Origin: Pedobacter terrae
GTDB taxonomy: Bacteria > Bacteroidota > Bacteroidia > Sphingobacteriales > Sphingobacteriaceae
Direction: 5' to 3'
Assembly: GCF_900100705.1 (NCBI RefSeq)
Contig: NZ_FNCH01000014.1
Coordinates: 1-64,000 of the forward strand
Length of the DNA stretch: 64,000 bases
Below are positions 8,601 through 17,006 of the stretch, in pieces. The notes below the pieces were generated by a model, which was not told the origin of the DNA, searched no databases, and saw only the letters and a list, made by a program, of their open reading frames with translations. Every line of letters begins with the position of its first letter. Position 1 is the first letter of the stretch. A program made the translations under genes and the position numbers.

Positions 8601-9658
8601 AGTCATTAAAAATGGGTTTTGGTATCGGCCTTTATCTGGCCAAAAACTTTGTAGAATTACATAAAGGTAAAATTTCTTTCCGCTCCAATCAGGGATTGGG
8701 TACGATATTCTTAATTGATATTCCGGTTGGAGAACCATGTTTGCAACACAGCGGTGTTTTGCAAAACGAATTAACCTATGTAAATGAGCTGATTGCACAA
8801 GAGGAAGAAGCAGAAAATAGTGAGTCTGAAAACGTAGGCAACCTCGAATTGCTCATTTCAGATCTGCACTCTATTTTGGTTGTTGATGATAATCCTGAAA
8901 TTATAGAGTACATCAGGCAGATTTTTCAGGATAACTTTAAAATTTATAAGGCCGTTGACGGTTTGGAAGGACTAAAAATTTGTAAAGAATATTTGCCAGA
9001 CATTGTAATATCTGATGTAAATATGGACGGCCTTAATGGTATTGAACTCTGTAAGGCAATTAAAGAAGATTCGGCCCTAAGCCACATTCCGGTAATTCTG
9101 CTCACTGGCGACCCAAGTCCCGAAGTAAAACTTAAAGGAATTGAAGTAGGTGCCTACGATTTTATTGGCAAACCTTTTGATAAAGAACTGTTTACGGCCA
9201 AAATTAAAAGCATTATAAAAAACAGGACCAACCTTCAATCTTACTTCTACAATGAAATCACGTTAAAAAGTGAGGCCCATAAAGTTTCACAAGAAGATAA
9301 GGGCTTTCTTCAAAAATGCATCATGATTATCGAAGAAAACTTAATGGAGAACAACTTTAATGTAAAAACCCTGGCATCTGATCTTGGAATGAGTCATTCT
9401 AATCTCTATAAAAAGATCAAAGCAACCTCTGGCCAATCTATAAATGGTTTTATCCGTTTTATCAGGTTAAGAAAGGCTGCTGAATTGTTAATTAATACCA
9501 ATTTAAATATTAATGAGGCGGCCTTTAGGGTTGGCATAAATGATAGCAAATATTTCAGAGAGCAGTTTCAAAAGCTGTTTAAATTAACGCCATCAGAGTT
9601 TATCAAGAAACACCGGAAAAGTTTTCATAAATATTATAATATCAATGGAACAACATAA
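5615..9658 (+). CDS. Hybrid two-component system regulator (HTCS) of the PUL
   Basis: 1347 residues. Signal peptide/TM at 8-25. Two-component propeller repeats of the WxGT type (MWMGTYDGL, VWVGTQKGV, IWIGTDGGG, LWIGTEGGG) fill about 30-680. A Y_Y_Y domain follows at about 690-760, and a TM at about 770-790. HisKA has SHELRTPL with phospho-acceptor His828, followed by HATPase. The receiver domain has VVDDN and acceptor Asp1134 (SDVNMDG). An AraC-type HTH occupies about 1240-1340. All one-protein HTCS parts are present, so a periplasmic sugar sensor is directly joined to a DNA-binding output. It precedes the PUL enzymes on the same strand by 145 bp and most likely activates them on binding an arabinogalactan-derived oligosaccharide (inference). 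Confidence 0.95.
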   Translation: MLFLPKKTAVFILIFWMAASICFAQSPTIRLKYLGVESGLSNNVVNSLYQDHYGFMWMGTYDGLNRYDGYHFKVFRNVWGDEHSLVNNHITVLTGDGKDRVWVGTQKGVSYYDYADSRFHQLVYLHKGKKHELGYAINSVAISRDSGVYIATDEKGLFMLKKNSNIAKRIPLGKNFDFTVKALYIDKDQTLWLFIKDVGLCKYDHDKNILHLVNNAVRKVTCIAKGIDQMLWIGTEHGLFQLDKAKGSLTIFNQHLSNENVMGLLLDAKQKLWISTDGGGINIYDTKNQKIDYLSAGKEKGLLSSNSVAQVCEDGESRKWIATLRGGVNVIDPESEQFTTIKNDPLNKNSLINNFVLSFSEDEHKNIWIGTDGGGLSVWNRKQNTFTNYTKNNDPNSLASNFVTSILSDAESNVWVASFSGGIDRFNKKTGKFVHYSCYNTLTGVDDINIWKLYQDKQQNIWVGTTKGGALYRYNKGIDKFELFDPKLKDIHTLFQDSKGRLWAGNYTELIEIDPINKKHRYTKINYAIRAIQEGLNHQLWIGTEGGGLLLFDPGTKKIKRYIQRDGLPGNSVLNILQDKQGNLWCSTYNGLSKFDIKHHNFKNYYATDGLQSNQFNYNAALKLTNDDLLFGGIGGFTMFSPDNIKKNRRVPKIVLTDFRVNNISLDEDSAYNDISIVNLKQIEVPYSAAVISVDYAAIEFSFQDQISYAYYLEGWDRDWSYVNKLGTAYYSRLGEGEYKLHIKSTDTEGAWSNNEKIVLIRVLPPWYRTWWAFTVYLIIGASLFYVFQTYRNRQIRLKHEIELTNFKMEREKDLNEKKLNFFTNISHELRTPLTLIVNPIKDIINKKESGPEKNDLSVVYRNSRRLLSLVDQLLLFRKTESENDALKIVRINLYKFAKEIFLCFNYLAKQNHIEYTFECEEEDLDIYGDKDKLEIVIFNLLSNALKFTPKGGCVKFTVKTVGMRVHIEVNDSGPGIPKHVGEKLFDKFYKVMSNESLKMGFGIGLYLAKNFVELHKGKISFRSNQGLGTIFLIDIPVGEPCLQHSGVLQNELTYVNELIAQEEEAENSESENVGNLELLISDLHSILVVDDNPEIIEYIRQIFQDNFKIYKAVDGLEGLKICKEYLPDIVISDVNMDGLNGIELCKAIKEDSALSHIPVILLTGDPSPEVKLKGIEVGAYDFIGKPFDKELFTAKIKSIIKNRTNLQSYFYNEITLKSEAHKVSQEDKGFLQKCIMIIEENLMENNFNVKTLASDLGMSHSNLYKKIKATSGQSINGFIRFIRLRKAAELLINTNLNINEAAFRVGINDSKYFREQFQKLFKLTPSEFIKKHRKSFHKYYNINGTT

Positions 9659-9803
9659 AAGTTACGCTATTTTATACATTAAAGGGTATTTAGCTTAAAA
9701 CGCCCCCTGCAAAATATGATTTAGCCCCCCATGTAAAACTTAAAAATTCCATTACTTCGGGCTTTACCAAATGATAATAAACCGAGCAGTGTAACCCTTT
9801 ATA

Positions 9804-11129
9804 ATGTATCAGTCCCTAATTAAAAGTATGTTTCTAATTTATGCGTTCATCAGCATCAGTATGATGGGGGCTGCACAAGAAACACAATTGAGCACTATTG
9901 CCAGTAATGGCTGGGCAAATAACTCGGTAAATACGGTTATTTTTCGTAAAAATGCTCTAGTGAGCTTTAAGGATAACCAGTATGCGGCTTATTACGATCA
10001 CGAACAAAATGTGGTATTGGCAAAACGTAAAATCGGTTCCACGCAATGGGGAGTAATGACGACCTCTTATAAGGGCGATGCTACCGACGCGCATAAATCG
10101 ATTAGTATTATGGTAGATGGTGATGGTTTTCTCCACATGGCCTGGGGGCAACACAACAACAAGTTAAATTACGCCAGATCTATTTCAGCAGGTTCCCTAA
10201 CCTTAGGAAATAAAGAAGAAATGCTTGCTGAAAAGGAAAATAAAATCAGTTATCCCGAATTTTATAAGTTAGCCAATGGCGATTTGTTGTTTTTTTACCG
10301 TGATGGTGGTTCCGGAAACGGAAATTTAATGATTAACCGTTATAGTTTGGCAACCAAAAAGTGGACACGTATACAAGATGGGATGATTGATGGCGAAGGA
10401 CAGCGAAATGCCTATTGCCAGGTAGCAGTAGATCAGGCTGGAACCATTCATTTATCATGGGTTTGGCGCGAAAGCCCGGATGTAGCCAGTAACCACGATT
10501 TATGTTATGCTAAATCAACCGATGGCGGTATCACCTGGTTAAAGTCTACCGGTGAAAAATATAACCTTCCCATTACCGCAACAAATGCAGAATATACGGT
10601 AAAAATTCCGCAGAAAAGTGAGCTGATTAATCAAACATCAATGTTTGCTGATGCAAAGGGTAAAGTATTTATTGCCGGCTATTGGCGCGGAGCGAATGAA
10701 ACAGGACCTCAGTATCACCTTGTTTATAAAACAGATAGCAACTGGAGGGTAAGTAACCTGAATTTTCGAAAGACAACGTTTAGCTTAAGTGGTACTGGCA
10801 CCAAGCAAATTCCGATTTCGAGACCGCAGATTATCGTTTGGTCTAACGGGAAACATAATGCCGCAGGCTTATTGTTTAGAGATGCCGAACGCCAAAATAA
10901 GGCATCTATCGCTATAAATAATTATCTTGGGTCACAAAAATGGACCATTAAAGACCTTACCCAAACCGGCATGGGCGATTGGGAACCTACTTATGACACC
11001 GAACTTTGGAAAAGCAAAGGGATATTGAGCCTATTTCTGCAAAATGTTACCCAAATAGACGGCGAAGGAAAAGCAGACCATTTGCCAACAAAAGTGCAGG
11101 TACTGGATTGGAAACCAAGAAATAAATAA
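9804..11129 (+). CDS. BNR_4-type beta-propeller protein, candidate rhamnose-glucuronate polysaccharide lyase
   Basis: 441 residues with a signal peptide (cleavage near GAAQ, about 24). BNR/Asp-box-like propeller. Four residues match in identity and spacing the His/His/Tyr/Arg set I recall from ulvan lyases PL24/PL25: His97 (DAHKSIS), His117 (WGQHNN, 20 apart), Tyr150 (SYPEFY) and Arg166 (FFYRDGG, 16 apart). Propeller lyases, including PL27, cut Rha-alpha-1,4-GlcA, the cap of arabinogalactan-protein side chains. A GH105 two genes downstream would remove the resulting unsaturated uronate. No sulfatase is nearby, which argues against ulvan. Family placement (PL24, 25, 27 or new) cannot be settled by eye, and some BNR_4 proteins have no proven activity. 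First enzyme of the PUL, 11 bp before the next gene. Confidence 0.65.
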   Translation: MYQSLIKSMFLIYAFISISMMGAAQETQLSTIASNGWANNSVNTVIFRKNALVSFKDNQYAAYYDHEQNVVLAKRKIGSTQWGVMTTSYKGDATDAHKSISIMVDGDGFLHMAWGQHNNKLNYARSISAGSLTLGNKEEMLAEKENKISYPEFYKLANGDLLFFYRDGGSGNGNLMINRYSLATKKWTRIQDGMIDGEGQRNAYCQVAVDQAGTIHLSWVWRESPDVASNHDLCYAKSTDGGITWLKSTGEKYNLPITATNAEYTVKIPQKSELINQTSMFADAKGKVFIAGYWRGANETGPQYHLVYKTDSNWRVSNLNFRKTTFSLSGTGTKQIPISRPQIIVWSNGKHNAAGLLFRDAERQNKASIAINNYLGSQKWTIKDLTQTGMGDWEPTYDTELWKSKGILSLFLQNVTQIDGEGKADHLPTKVQVLDWKPRNK

Positions 11130-11140
11130 TAACACAAGAA

Positions 11141-13309
11141 ATGAAGTATTCGAAAACAAAATATAGCATTCTTTTATTGCTGATATTTTTATCAGGTAAA
11201 ATCATCGCACAGACTAAAAAGGCCGCTAATCAAGCCGGATCAAATGGAAACGTAGCGTACTTGTTTACCTATTTCACCGGAAATTCGAAAGCAGAAGAAG
11301 CCATTCGTTTTGCGGTAAGTACTGATGGTTATCACTATAAAGCTTTAAATAACAATAATCCAGTCATTTCTTCAGAGAAGATTAGTAGCACGGGTGGTGT
11401 TCGCGATCCACATATTTTGCGCGGTGAAGATGGCAAAACCTTTTACATGGTAGCTACTGATATGGTTTCGGCCAATGGCTGGGATTCGAACAGGGCGATG
11501 GTATTGTTAAAATCAAATGATCTGATCCATTGGACATCTGCAGTTGTTAATATTCAAAAACGTTTTCCAAATAACGAAAATCTGCTGCGCGTTTGGGCAC
11601 CACAGACCATTTACGATAAAACAGCCAAAAGATATATGGTGTATTGGTCTATGAAACATGGCAATGACCCTGATAAAATTTATTATGCTTATGCCAATGC
11701 TGATTTTACCGATCTGGAGACCACTCCAAAGCAGCTCTTTTTTAGCCCTACCAATGGCTCTTGTATTGATGGAGATATTATTTACGATAAGGGAAAATAC
11801 AACCTGTTTTTTAAAACAGAAGGGAATGGTAATGGCATTAAAAAAGCCGTTTCTGATAAACTAACGGCAGGTTATGTATTACAGGATAAATACCTGCAGC
11901 AAACTAAAGAAGCCGTAGAAGGTGCCGGAGTTTTTAAACTTAACCATAGCGACGAGCATATCCTGATGTACGATGTTTATATGAAAGGCCGTTATCAGTT
12001 TACCAAAAGTAAAGATTTGGCCAATTTTAGGGTGGTAGACCAGGATGTTACCATGGATTTTCATCCCAGGCACGGAACTGTTCTACCAATTAATCAACAA
12101 GAGTTAAGCCGTTTGCTTAAACAGTGGTATACGGTTGAATCTGTTCTGCAGGCCACACAAAATAAGGCCATAAACAAAAATAACACCGTTCTTGATAGTG
12201 TAAGCCAAAAACTTTATCTGCCCGTAAATGATGGTACAGATCTAAAGGCTTTTGATCCGCAGTTTAATACCTTTAACCAGATCAGCCTGATGCCAAAAGG
12301 CAAACTGGATTTTTCTAAAGGCCCGGTAAAAATTAAGGTAACTATTCCGGGTCAGCAGGCTAAAACCTATGCAGTAAGTGTTGCTGTAGCAAATAATCCC
12401 GTATTAAAAGGTTATTATGCCGATCCTGAGATTTTATACTCCCATAAAACTTCCAAATATTACCTCTATCCAACCAGTGATGGCTTCAACAATTGGAGTG
12501 GTACTTATTTTAAAACTTTTTCCTCAAACGATCTGGTTAACTGGAATGATGAAGGCAAAATATTAGACCTCGAAAAAGATGTATCGTGGGCAAAAAGGAA
12601 TGCCTGGGCGCCAACCATTATCGAAAAGAAAGTAAATGGAATATATAAGTATTTCTATTATTTTTCGGCTGCACAGAAGGTAGGCGTTGCTGTTGCAGAT
12701 CATCCGACGGGCCCATTTAAGGATAGCGGAAAAGCGTTAATTGCACACAGACCAAAGGGTGTTAAAGGCGGACAGGAGATTGATCCGGATGTATTTAACG
12801 ATCCTAAAACCAATAAAAGTTATTTGTATTGGGGAAATGGCTACATGGCTGTTGCACCATTAAATGATGATATGATTTCGATTGATACCAATGCCATTAA
12901 AATTATTACGCCTGATGATAGTTTCAGAGAAGGTACAGAAGTATTTTATCGAAATGGAAAATATTACTTTTTATGGTCTGAAGATGATACGCGAAGCGAA
13001 AACTACAGGGTAAGATATGGTTTTTCTGACTCGCCTACAGGAAAAATAACTATCCCTGAAAATAATCTGATTTTGGCGAAAGATGTTGCTCAAAAGATTT
13101 ATGGTACAGGGCATAACAGTGTAATTAAAGTGAATGGCAAAGACGAATGGTATATGGTTTATCACCGTTTTACCCGTCCAAAAGGAATTTCAATGGGTGA
13201 TGCTGCCGGTTACAACCGTGAAGTGTGTATCGATAAAATGGAATTTAATGCCGATGGAACCATTAAACCAGTGAAACCAACAGTAATCGGCATTAAACCC
13301 ATACGTTAA
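11141..13309 (+). CDS. Two-domain GH43 glycosidase (probable alpha-L-arabinofuranosidase)
   Basis: 722 residues, signal peptide to about 23 (KIIAQT). Two five-bladed-propeller GH43 domains in tandem. The first, about 35-320, has Asp in VRDPHIL, Asp in CIDGDII and Glu in VEGAGVF. The second, about 420-715, has base Asp in YYADPEI, Asp in EIDPDVF and acid Glu in FREGTEVF. All three catalytic acids therefore appear present in both halves. Family members release L-arabinofuranose or xylose from side chains. In this PUL removal of arabinose from galactan is the likely job. Its stop overlaps the next start by one base (TAATG), so translation is probably coupled. Confidence 0.85.
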   Translation: MKYSKTKYSILLLLIFLSGKIIAQTKKAANQAGSNGNVAYLFTYFTGNSKAEEAIRFAVSTDGYHYKALNNNNPVISSEKISSTGGVRDPHILRGEDGKTFYMVATDMVSANGWDSNRAMVLLKSNDLIHWTSAVVNIQKRFPNNENLLRVWAPQTIYDKTAKRYMVYWSMKHGNDPDKIYYAYANADFTDLETTPKQLFFSPTNGSCIDGDIIYDKGKYNLFFKTEGNGNGIKKAVSDKLTAGYVLQDKYLQQTKEAVEGAGVFKLNHSDEHILMYDVYMKGRYQFTKSKDLANFRVVDQDVTMDFHPRHGTVLPINQQELSRLLKQWYTVESVLQATQNKAINKNNTVLDSVSQKLYLPVNDGTDLKAFDPQFNTFNQISLMPKGKLDFSKGPVKIKVTIPGQQAKTYAVSVAVANNPVLKGYYADPEILYSHKTSKYYLYPTSDGFNNWSGTYFKTFSSNDLVNWNDEGKILDLEKDVSWAKRNAWAPTIIEKKVNGIYKYFYYFSAAQKVGVAVADHPTGPFKDSGKALIAHRPKGVKGGQEIDPDVFNDPKTNKSYLYWGNGYMAVAPLNDDMISIDTNAIKIITPDDSFREGTEVFYRNGKYYFLWSEDDTRSENYRVRYGFSDSPTGKITIPENNLILAKDVAQKIYGTGHNSVIKVNGKDEWYMVYHRFTRPKGISMGDAAGYNREVCIDKMEFNADGTIKPVKPTVIGIKPIR

Positions 13310-14442
13310 TGAAATTGAAATTACACCAAGCGTTTTTTTTGCTCTTTTTCTTGATCAGCGGGGTTGTAAATGCCCAAAACCAGCCATCAAAAGAAGAAGT
13401 ACTGGAAATGATTAACCGTGCCAATACGTATTGGCAACGCAATATTAAATCCGAAGTACGGGCCTTTTGGGATCATGCAGCTTACCATACCGGAAATATG
13501 GAGGCTTATAATGTTACTAAAAATGAGGCATACCGAAAATATTCAGAAGATTGGGCCGAATACAATAAATGGATGGGGGCAAAATCGACAGATAAATCCA
13601 ACTGGAAATATCAATATGGCGAAACAGATGAACATGTGCTGTTTGGCGATTGGCAGATCTGCTTTCAAACCTATATTGACTTATACCGCTTAAAACCCGA
13701 AGCATATAAAATTGCCAGGGCGAAAGAGGTTATGCAATACGAAATGAGTACACCCAATAACGATTACTGGTGGTGGGCTGATGGTTTGTACATGGTAATG
13801 CCGGTAATGACCAAACTTTATAACGTAACCGGCGATCAACAATACTTGGATAAACTCTACGACTATTTTAGGTATGCCAACAGCATCATGTACGATAAAA
13901 CGGAAAAACTTTATTACCGGGATGCAAAATATGTGTACCCAAAACATAAAACAGCCAATGGTAAAAAAGACTTTTGGGCAAGAGGAGATGGATGGGTATT
14001 TGCAGGTTTGGCAAAAGTGCTTAAAGATTTGCCCCTTACAGATCCGCACCGGAATGAATACTTAACCAAATACCGTAATATGGCTAAAGCAATTGCCAAA
14101 AGCCAGCAAACAGAAGGCTATTGGACCAGAAGTATCCTTGATCCGTTACACGCGCCAGGGCCTGAAACCAGTGGCACAGCATTTTTTACTTATGGTTTGT
14201 TATGGGGAATAAACAATGGTTATTTAAAAGAGAAAGCCTATTGGCCAATAGGCCAAAAAGCATGGGCATATTTAAGTAAAACTGCATTACAACCTGACGG
14301 TAAACTGGGTTACGTACAGCCGATTGGAGAAAAAGCCATTCCAGGTCAGGTGGTTGATGTAAATGCTACATCGAATTTTGGTGTAGGGGCATTTTTATTG
14401 GCAGGAAGCGAAATGTATCGCTATTTATCAAACAAGCAATAA
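13309..14442 (+). CDS. GH105/GH88-family unsaturated uronyl hydrolase
   Basis: 377 residues with a signal peptide (cleavage after VNAQ, about 23). (Alpha/alpha)6 barrel features: WWWADGLYM with probable catalytic Asp158, and FWARGDGW with Asp227, both hallmarks of unsaturated glucuronyl/rhamnogalacturonyl hydrolases. These enzymes hydrate the 4,5-double bond left by a polysaccharide lyase and release the uronate. That makes functional sense only with a lyase, and the BNR propeller gene two positions upstream is the one candidate. GH105 members are known from both ulvan and arabinogalactan PULs. Starts on the last base of the preceding stop codon. Confidence 0.88.
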   Translation: MKLKLHQAFFLLFFLISGVVNAQNQPSKEEVLEMINRANTYWQRNIKSEVRAFWDHAAYHTGNMEAYNVTKNEAYRKYSEDWAEYNKWMGAKSTDKSNWKYQYGETDEHVLFGDWQICFQTYIDLYRLKPEAYKIARAKEVMQYEMSTPNNDYWWWADGLYMVMPVMTKLYNVTGDQQYLDKLYDYFRYANSIMYDKTEKLYYRDAKYVYPKHKTANGKKDFWARGDGWVFAGLAKVLKDLPLTDPHRNEYLTKYRNMAKAIAKSQQTEGYWTRSILDPLHAPGPETSGTAFFTYGLLWGINNGYLKEKAYWPIGQKAWAYLSKTALQPDGKLGYVQPIGEKAIPGQVVDVNATSNFGVGAFLLAGSEMYRYLSNKQ

Positions 14443-14455
14443 TGTTAGAAGGAGA

Positions 14456-15703
14456 ATGAAGCTTAAAAATATTTTAGTTACAGGTTTATTGATCATTTGG
14501 GCGGTTGGGCCTGTTTTTGCGCAAAAGAAATACAAAAATACCAAAGGCACAGCTGTCTCCGATAGGCAGTTTTGGCTACAGCAAATGGATAAGATGGTAA
14601 AACCTGTTTTATATAATTTGGCTAATGATAGCTTGAGGATTGCCATGCCTAAAATTACATCTGTCCATGTTGATAACAAAGAGCACCGCATTAAGGTACA
14701 ATATGTGGAGGTTTTAGGTAGGGTTTTAAGTGGCATTGCACCATGGTTACAGTTAGAAGGAGGTTCGGTAGAAGAGGTAGCTTTAAGGAAGCAATACCGG
14801 GAGTGGGCCATTAAAGGATTGAAGAATGCATTGGACTCTAATGCCAAAGATTTTATGAACTTCGATATAGGCGGTCAACAACTGGTTGATGCTTCTTACG
14901 TAGCGCTTGCGCTAGTCCGTGCACCATGGCTATGGGAAAACCTGGATAAGAAAAACCAGGCATTGATGATGCAGTCCATTGTAACAACCAGAAGATTTAA
15001 GCCGGTTTTTTCTAATTGGTTACTGTTTTCAGCCATGAACGAGGCTTTTTTAGCCAGATTTGGTTACAACTGGGATCCTATGCGTGTTGATTACGCCTTG
15101 CAACAAATGGAACAATGGTATACCGGCGACGGAATGTATACCGATGGAACATCATTCGCCTTTGACTATTATAATAGTTATGTTATCCATCCTTATCTGG
15201 CTGCTTTGGCCAATATTATTGGCGCTAAAACGAACAGTTATAAAGAAATGTTCGAGAAGATTAAAAAGCGAAATGAACGTTATGCCATCATTCAGGAAAG
15301 ATTAGTCAATGCCGATGGTACTTATCCTGCAACTGGTCGCTCTATTATTTATCGTGGAGCTGCATTTCATCATCTGGCTGATATCGCCTGGAGAAAAGCA
15401 TTGCCTAAACAGTTAAGCCCTGCGCAGGTACGTTGCGCTTTAACAGCCGTAATCAGAAAAACTTTAGAAAGCCCTTCAACCTATAAAAATGGCTGGTTAA
15501 CCATAGGTTTATATGGTGATCAACCTGATTTAGGTGATTTCTATAACAATCAGGGTAGTCCATACATCGCTTCAAATATTTTCTTGCCTTTAGGTTTACC
15601 CGCATCAGATCCTTTTTGGGCTAATCCGGCAGAGAAATGGAGTGCACAGAAGATCTGGAGCGGTGAGAATTTCGAGAACGATCATAGCGCCAGTTTAAAA
15701 TAA
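14456..15703 (+). CDS. DUF2264 protein, GH154-like (probable beta-glucuronidase)
   Basis: 415 residues, signal peptide to about 23 (GPVFAQ). The body shows the DUF2264 pattern: VEVLGRVLSGIAPWL, a VDASYVALALVRAPWLW helix, NWLLFSAMNEAFL, and YTGDGMYTDGTSFAFDYYNS, with Gly-Asp-Gly and Asp-Gly loops typical of an (alpha/alpha)6 barrel. From what I recall, a Bacteroides thetaiotaomicron DUF2264 protein from an arabinogalactan locus founded GH154 as a beta-glucuronidase. That suits this neighbourhood. It is 13 bp after the GH105 gene. Substrate is inferred from context; the family call is strong. Confidence 0.8.
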   Translation: MKLKNILVTGLLIIWAVGPVFAQKKYKNTKGTAVSDRQFWLQQMDKMVKPVLYNLANDSLRIAMPKITSVHVDNKEHRIKVQYVEVLGRVLSGIAPWLQLEGGSVEEVALRKQYREWAIKGLKNALDSNAKDFMNFDIGGQQLVDASYVALALVRAPWLWENLDKKNQALMMQSIVTTRRFKPVFSNWLLFSAMNEAFLARFGYNWDPMRVDYALQQMEQWYTGDGMYTDGTSFAFDYYNSYVIHPYLAALANIIGAKTNSYKEMFEKIKKRNERYAIIQERLVNADGTYPATGRSIIYRGAAFHHLADIAWRKALPKQLSPAQVRCALTAVIRKTLESPSTYKNGWLTIGLYGDQPDLGDFYNNQGSPYIASNIFLPLGLPASDPFWANPAEKWSAQKIWSGENFENDHSASLK

Positions 15704-15776
15704 ATAAGAGTTCGTATACAATTGAAATTGATGAGGTAAATACCCTCTTTATAATATTAAAAATTAGTTGATTAAA

Positions 15777-16898
15777 ATGATGAACAAGAGAATCAGTTTT
15801 GTTATAGGATTTATCGCCCTAAGTTTGAGCTTAAGCAGTTATGTTTCTGCACAGCAGACCTATACTTCTTTTACCCCTGGTAAAATCTGGAAAGACAATA
15901 AAGGCGTACACATCAATGCGCACGGTGGTGGTATTGTGGAGCATAAAGGCACTTATTATTGGTTTGGTGAACATAAAATCGAAGGAGAACTAGGAAATAC
16001 GGCACAGGTAGGTGTGCATTGCTATTCATCAAAAGATTTATACAACTGGAAAGATGAAGGTATTGCATTGCCCGTTTCCAGCGATTTAACGAGTGATATT
16101 GCCAAAGGCTGCATTCTCGAAAGGCCAAAAGTGGTGTACAATAAGAAAACTAAAAAGTTTGTCATGTGGTTTCACCTGGAACTTTTGGGCAAAGGTTATG
16201 CAGCAGCCCGAGCGGGAGTAGCTGTGGCCGATCGCCCAACCGGGCCATATACCTTTATCAAAAGTTATCGTCCAAATCCTGGTAAAATGCCTTTTTACGA
16301 TGCAGGCACAGCCGAAAAAGATAGGGTAAACTGCGAGAAGCCAGCTAATGAAAGTGATGGTTTTTTCTGTAGGGATTTGCCTGGTGGGCAAATGGCCAGG
16401 GATATGACTGTTTTCGTAGATGATGATGGTAAAGCTTATCATGTATTTTCTTCTGAAGAGAATTTGACCTTGCATCTGGCTGAGTTAACGCCCGATTATT
16501 TGGGGCATACCGGAAAATTCATCAGAATTTATGTAGGTCAGCAAACTGAAGCACCAGCTTTATTCAAAAAAAATGGAACTTATTATATGATTGGTTCAGG
16601 CTGTACCGGCTGGGCGCCAAATGCAGCAAGATGGTTTAAAGCAAGCAATATTTGGGGACCATGGACATACATGGGAAATCCTTGCCAGGGCGAGGGCGCA
16701 AAGATCACCTTTGGCGGGCAGAGTACACATGTTTTGCCTGTACCAGGAAAAAAGGGAGAATTTATTTTTATGGCAGATAAATGGGCACCCAAAAATGCAA
16801 TTGACGGGCGTTATTTGTGGTTGCCGATTAAATTTGAGAACGATAAAATTTCAATAAGCTGGGCAGATGAATGGGATCTGAGCGTGTTTAAAAAGTAA
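15777..16898 (+). CDS. GH43 subfamily 24-like exo-beta-1,3-galactanase
   Basis: Start taken at the ATG at 15777; an upstream TTG at 15768 is also in frame. Signal peptide ends near VSAQQ. INAHGGGIVEHKGTYYWFGE, ERPKVVYN, VMWFH, CTGWAPNAARWF and the DKWAP...RYLWLPI ending closely follow the fungal exo-beta-1,3-galactanase pattern I remember. Probable acid Glu258 (TEAPALF), Glu115 (ERPK) and Gln315 (GGQSTHV) line up with the Glu/Glu/Gln set of that subfamily, in which the usual catalytic base Asp is replaced by Gln. It would trim the beta-1,3-galactan backbone of type II arabinogalactan. GH43_34 is a possible alternative. Confidence 0.75.
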   Translation: MMNKRISFVIGFIALSLSLSSYVSAQQTYTSFTPGKIWKDNKGVHINAHGGGIVEHKGTYYWFGEHKIEGELGNTAQVGVHCYSSKDLYNWKDEGIALPVSSDLTSDIAKGCILERPKVVYNKKTKKFVMWFHLELLGKGYAAARAGVAVADRPTGPYTFIKSYRPNPGKMPFYDAGTAEKDRVNCEKPANESDGFFCRDLPGGQMARDMTVFVDDDGKAYHVFSSEENLTLHLAELTPDYLGHTGKFIRIYVGQQTEAPALFKKNGTYYMIGSGCTGWAPNAARWFKASNIWGPWTYMGNPCQGEGAKITFGGQSTHVLPVPGKKGEFIFMADKWAPKNAIDGRYLWLPIKFENDKISISWADEWDLSVFKK

Positions 16899-17006
16899 AC
16901 AAAAAACAAAAAAATTTATATAACCTGGATGATTGGCTTGCGAAAAATTGCGCAAAATGGGACTTTTTTGCCCAAAAATAAGGGTCATCTCAAAACAAAC
17001 TTTAAA

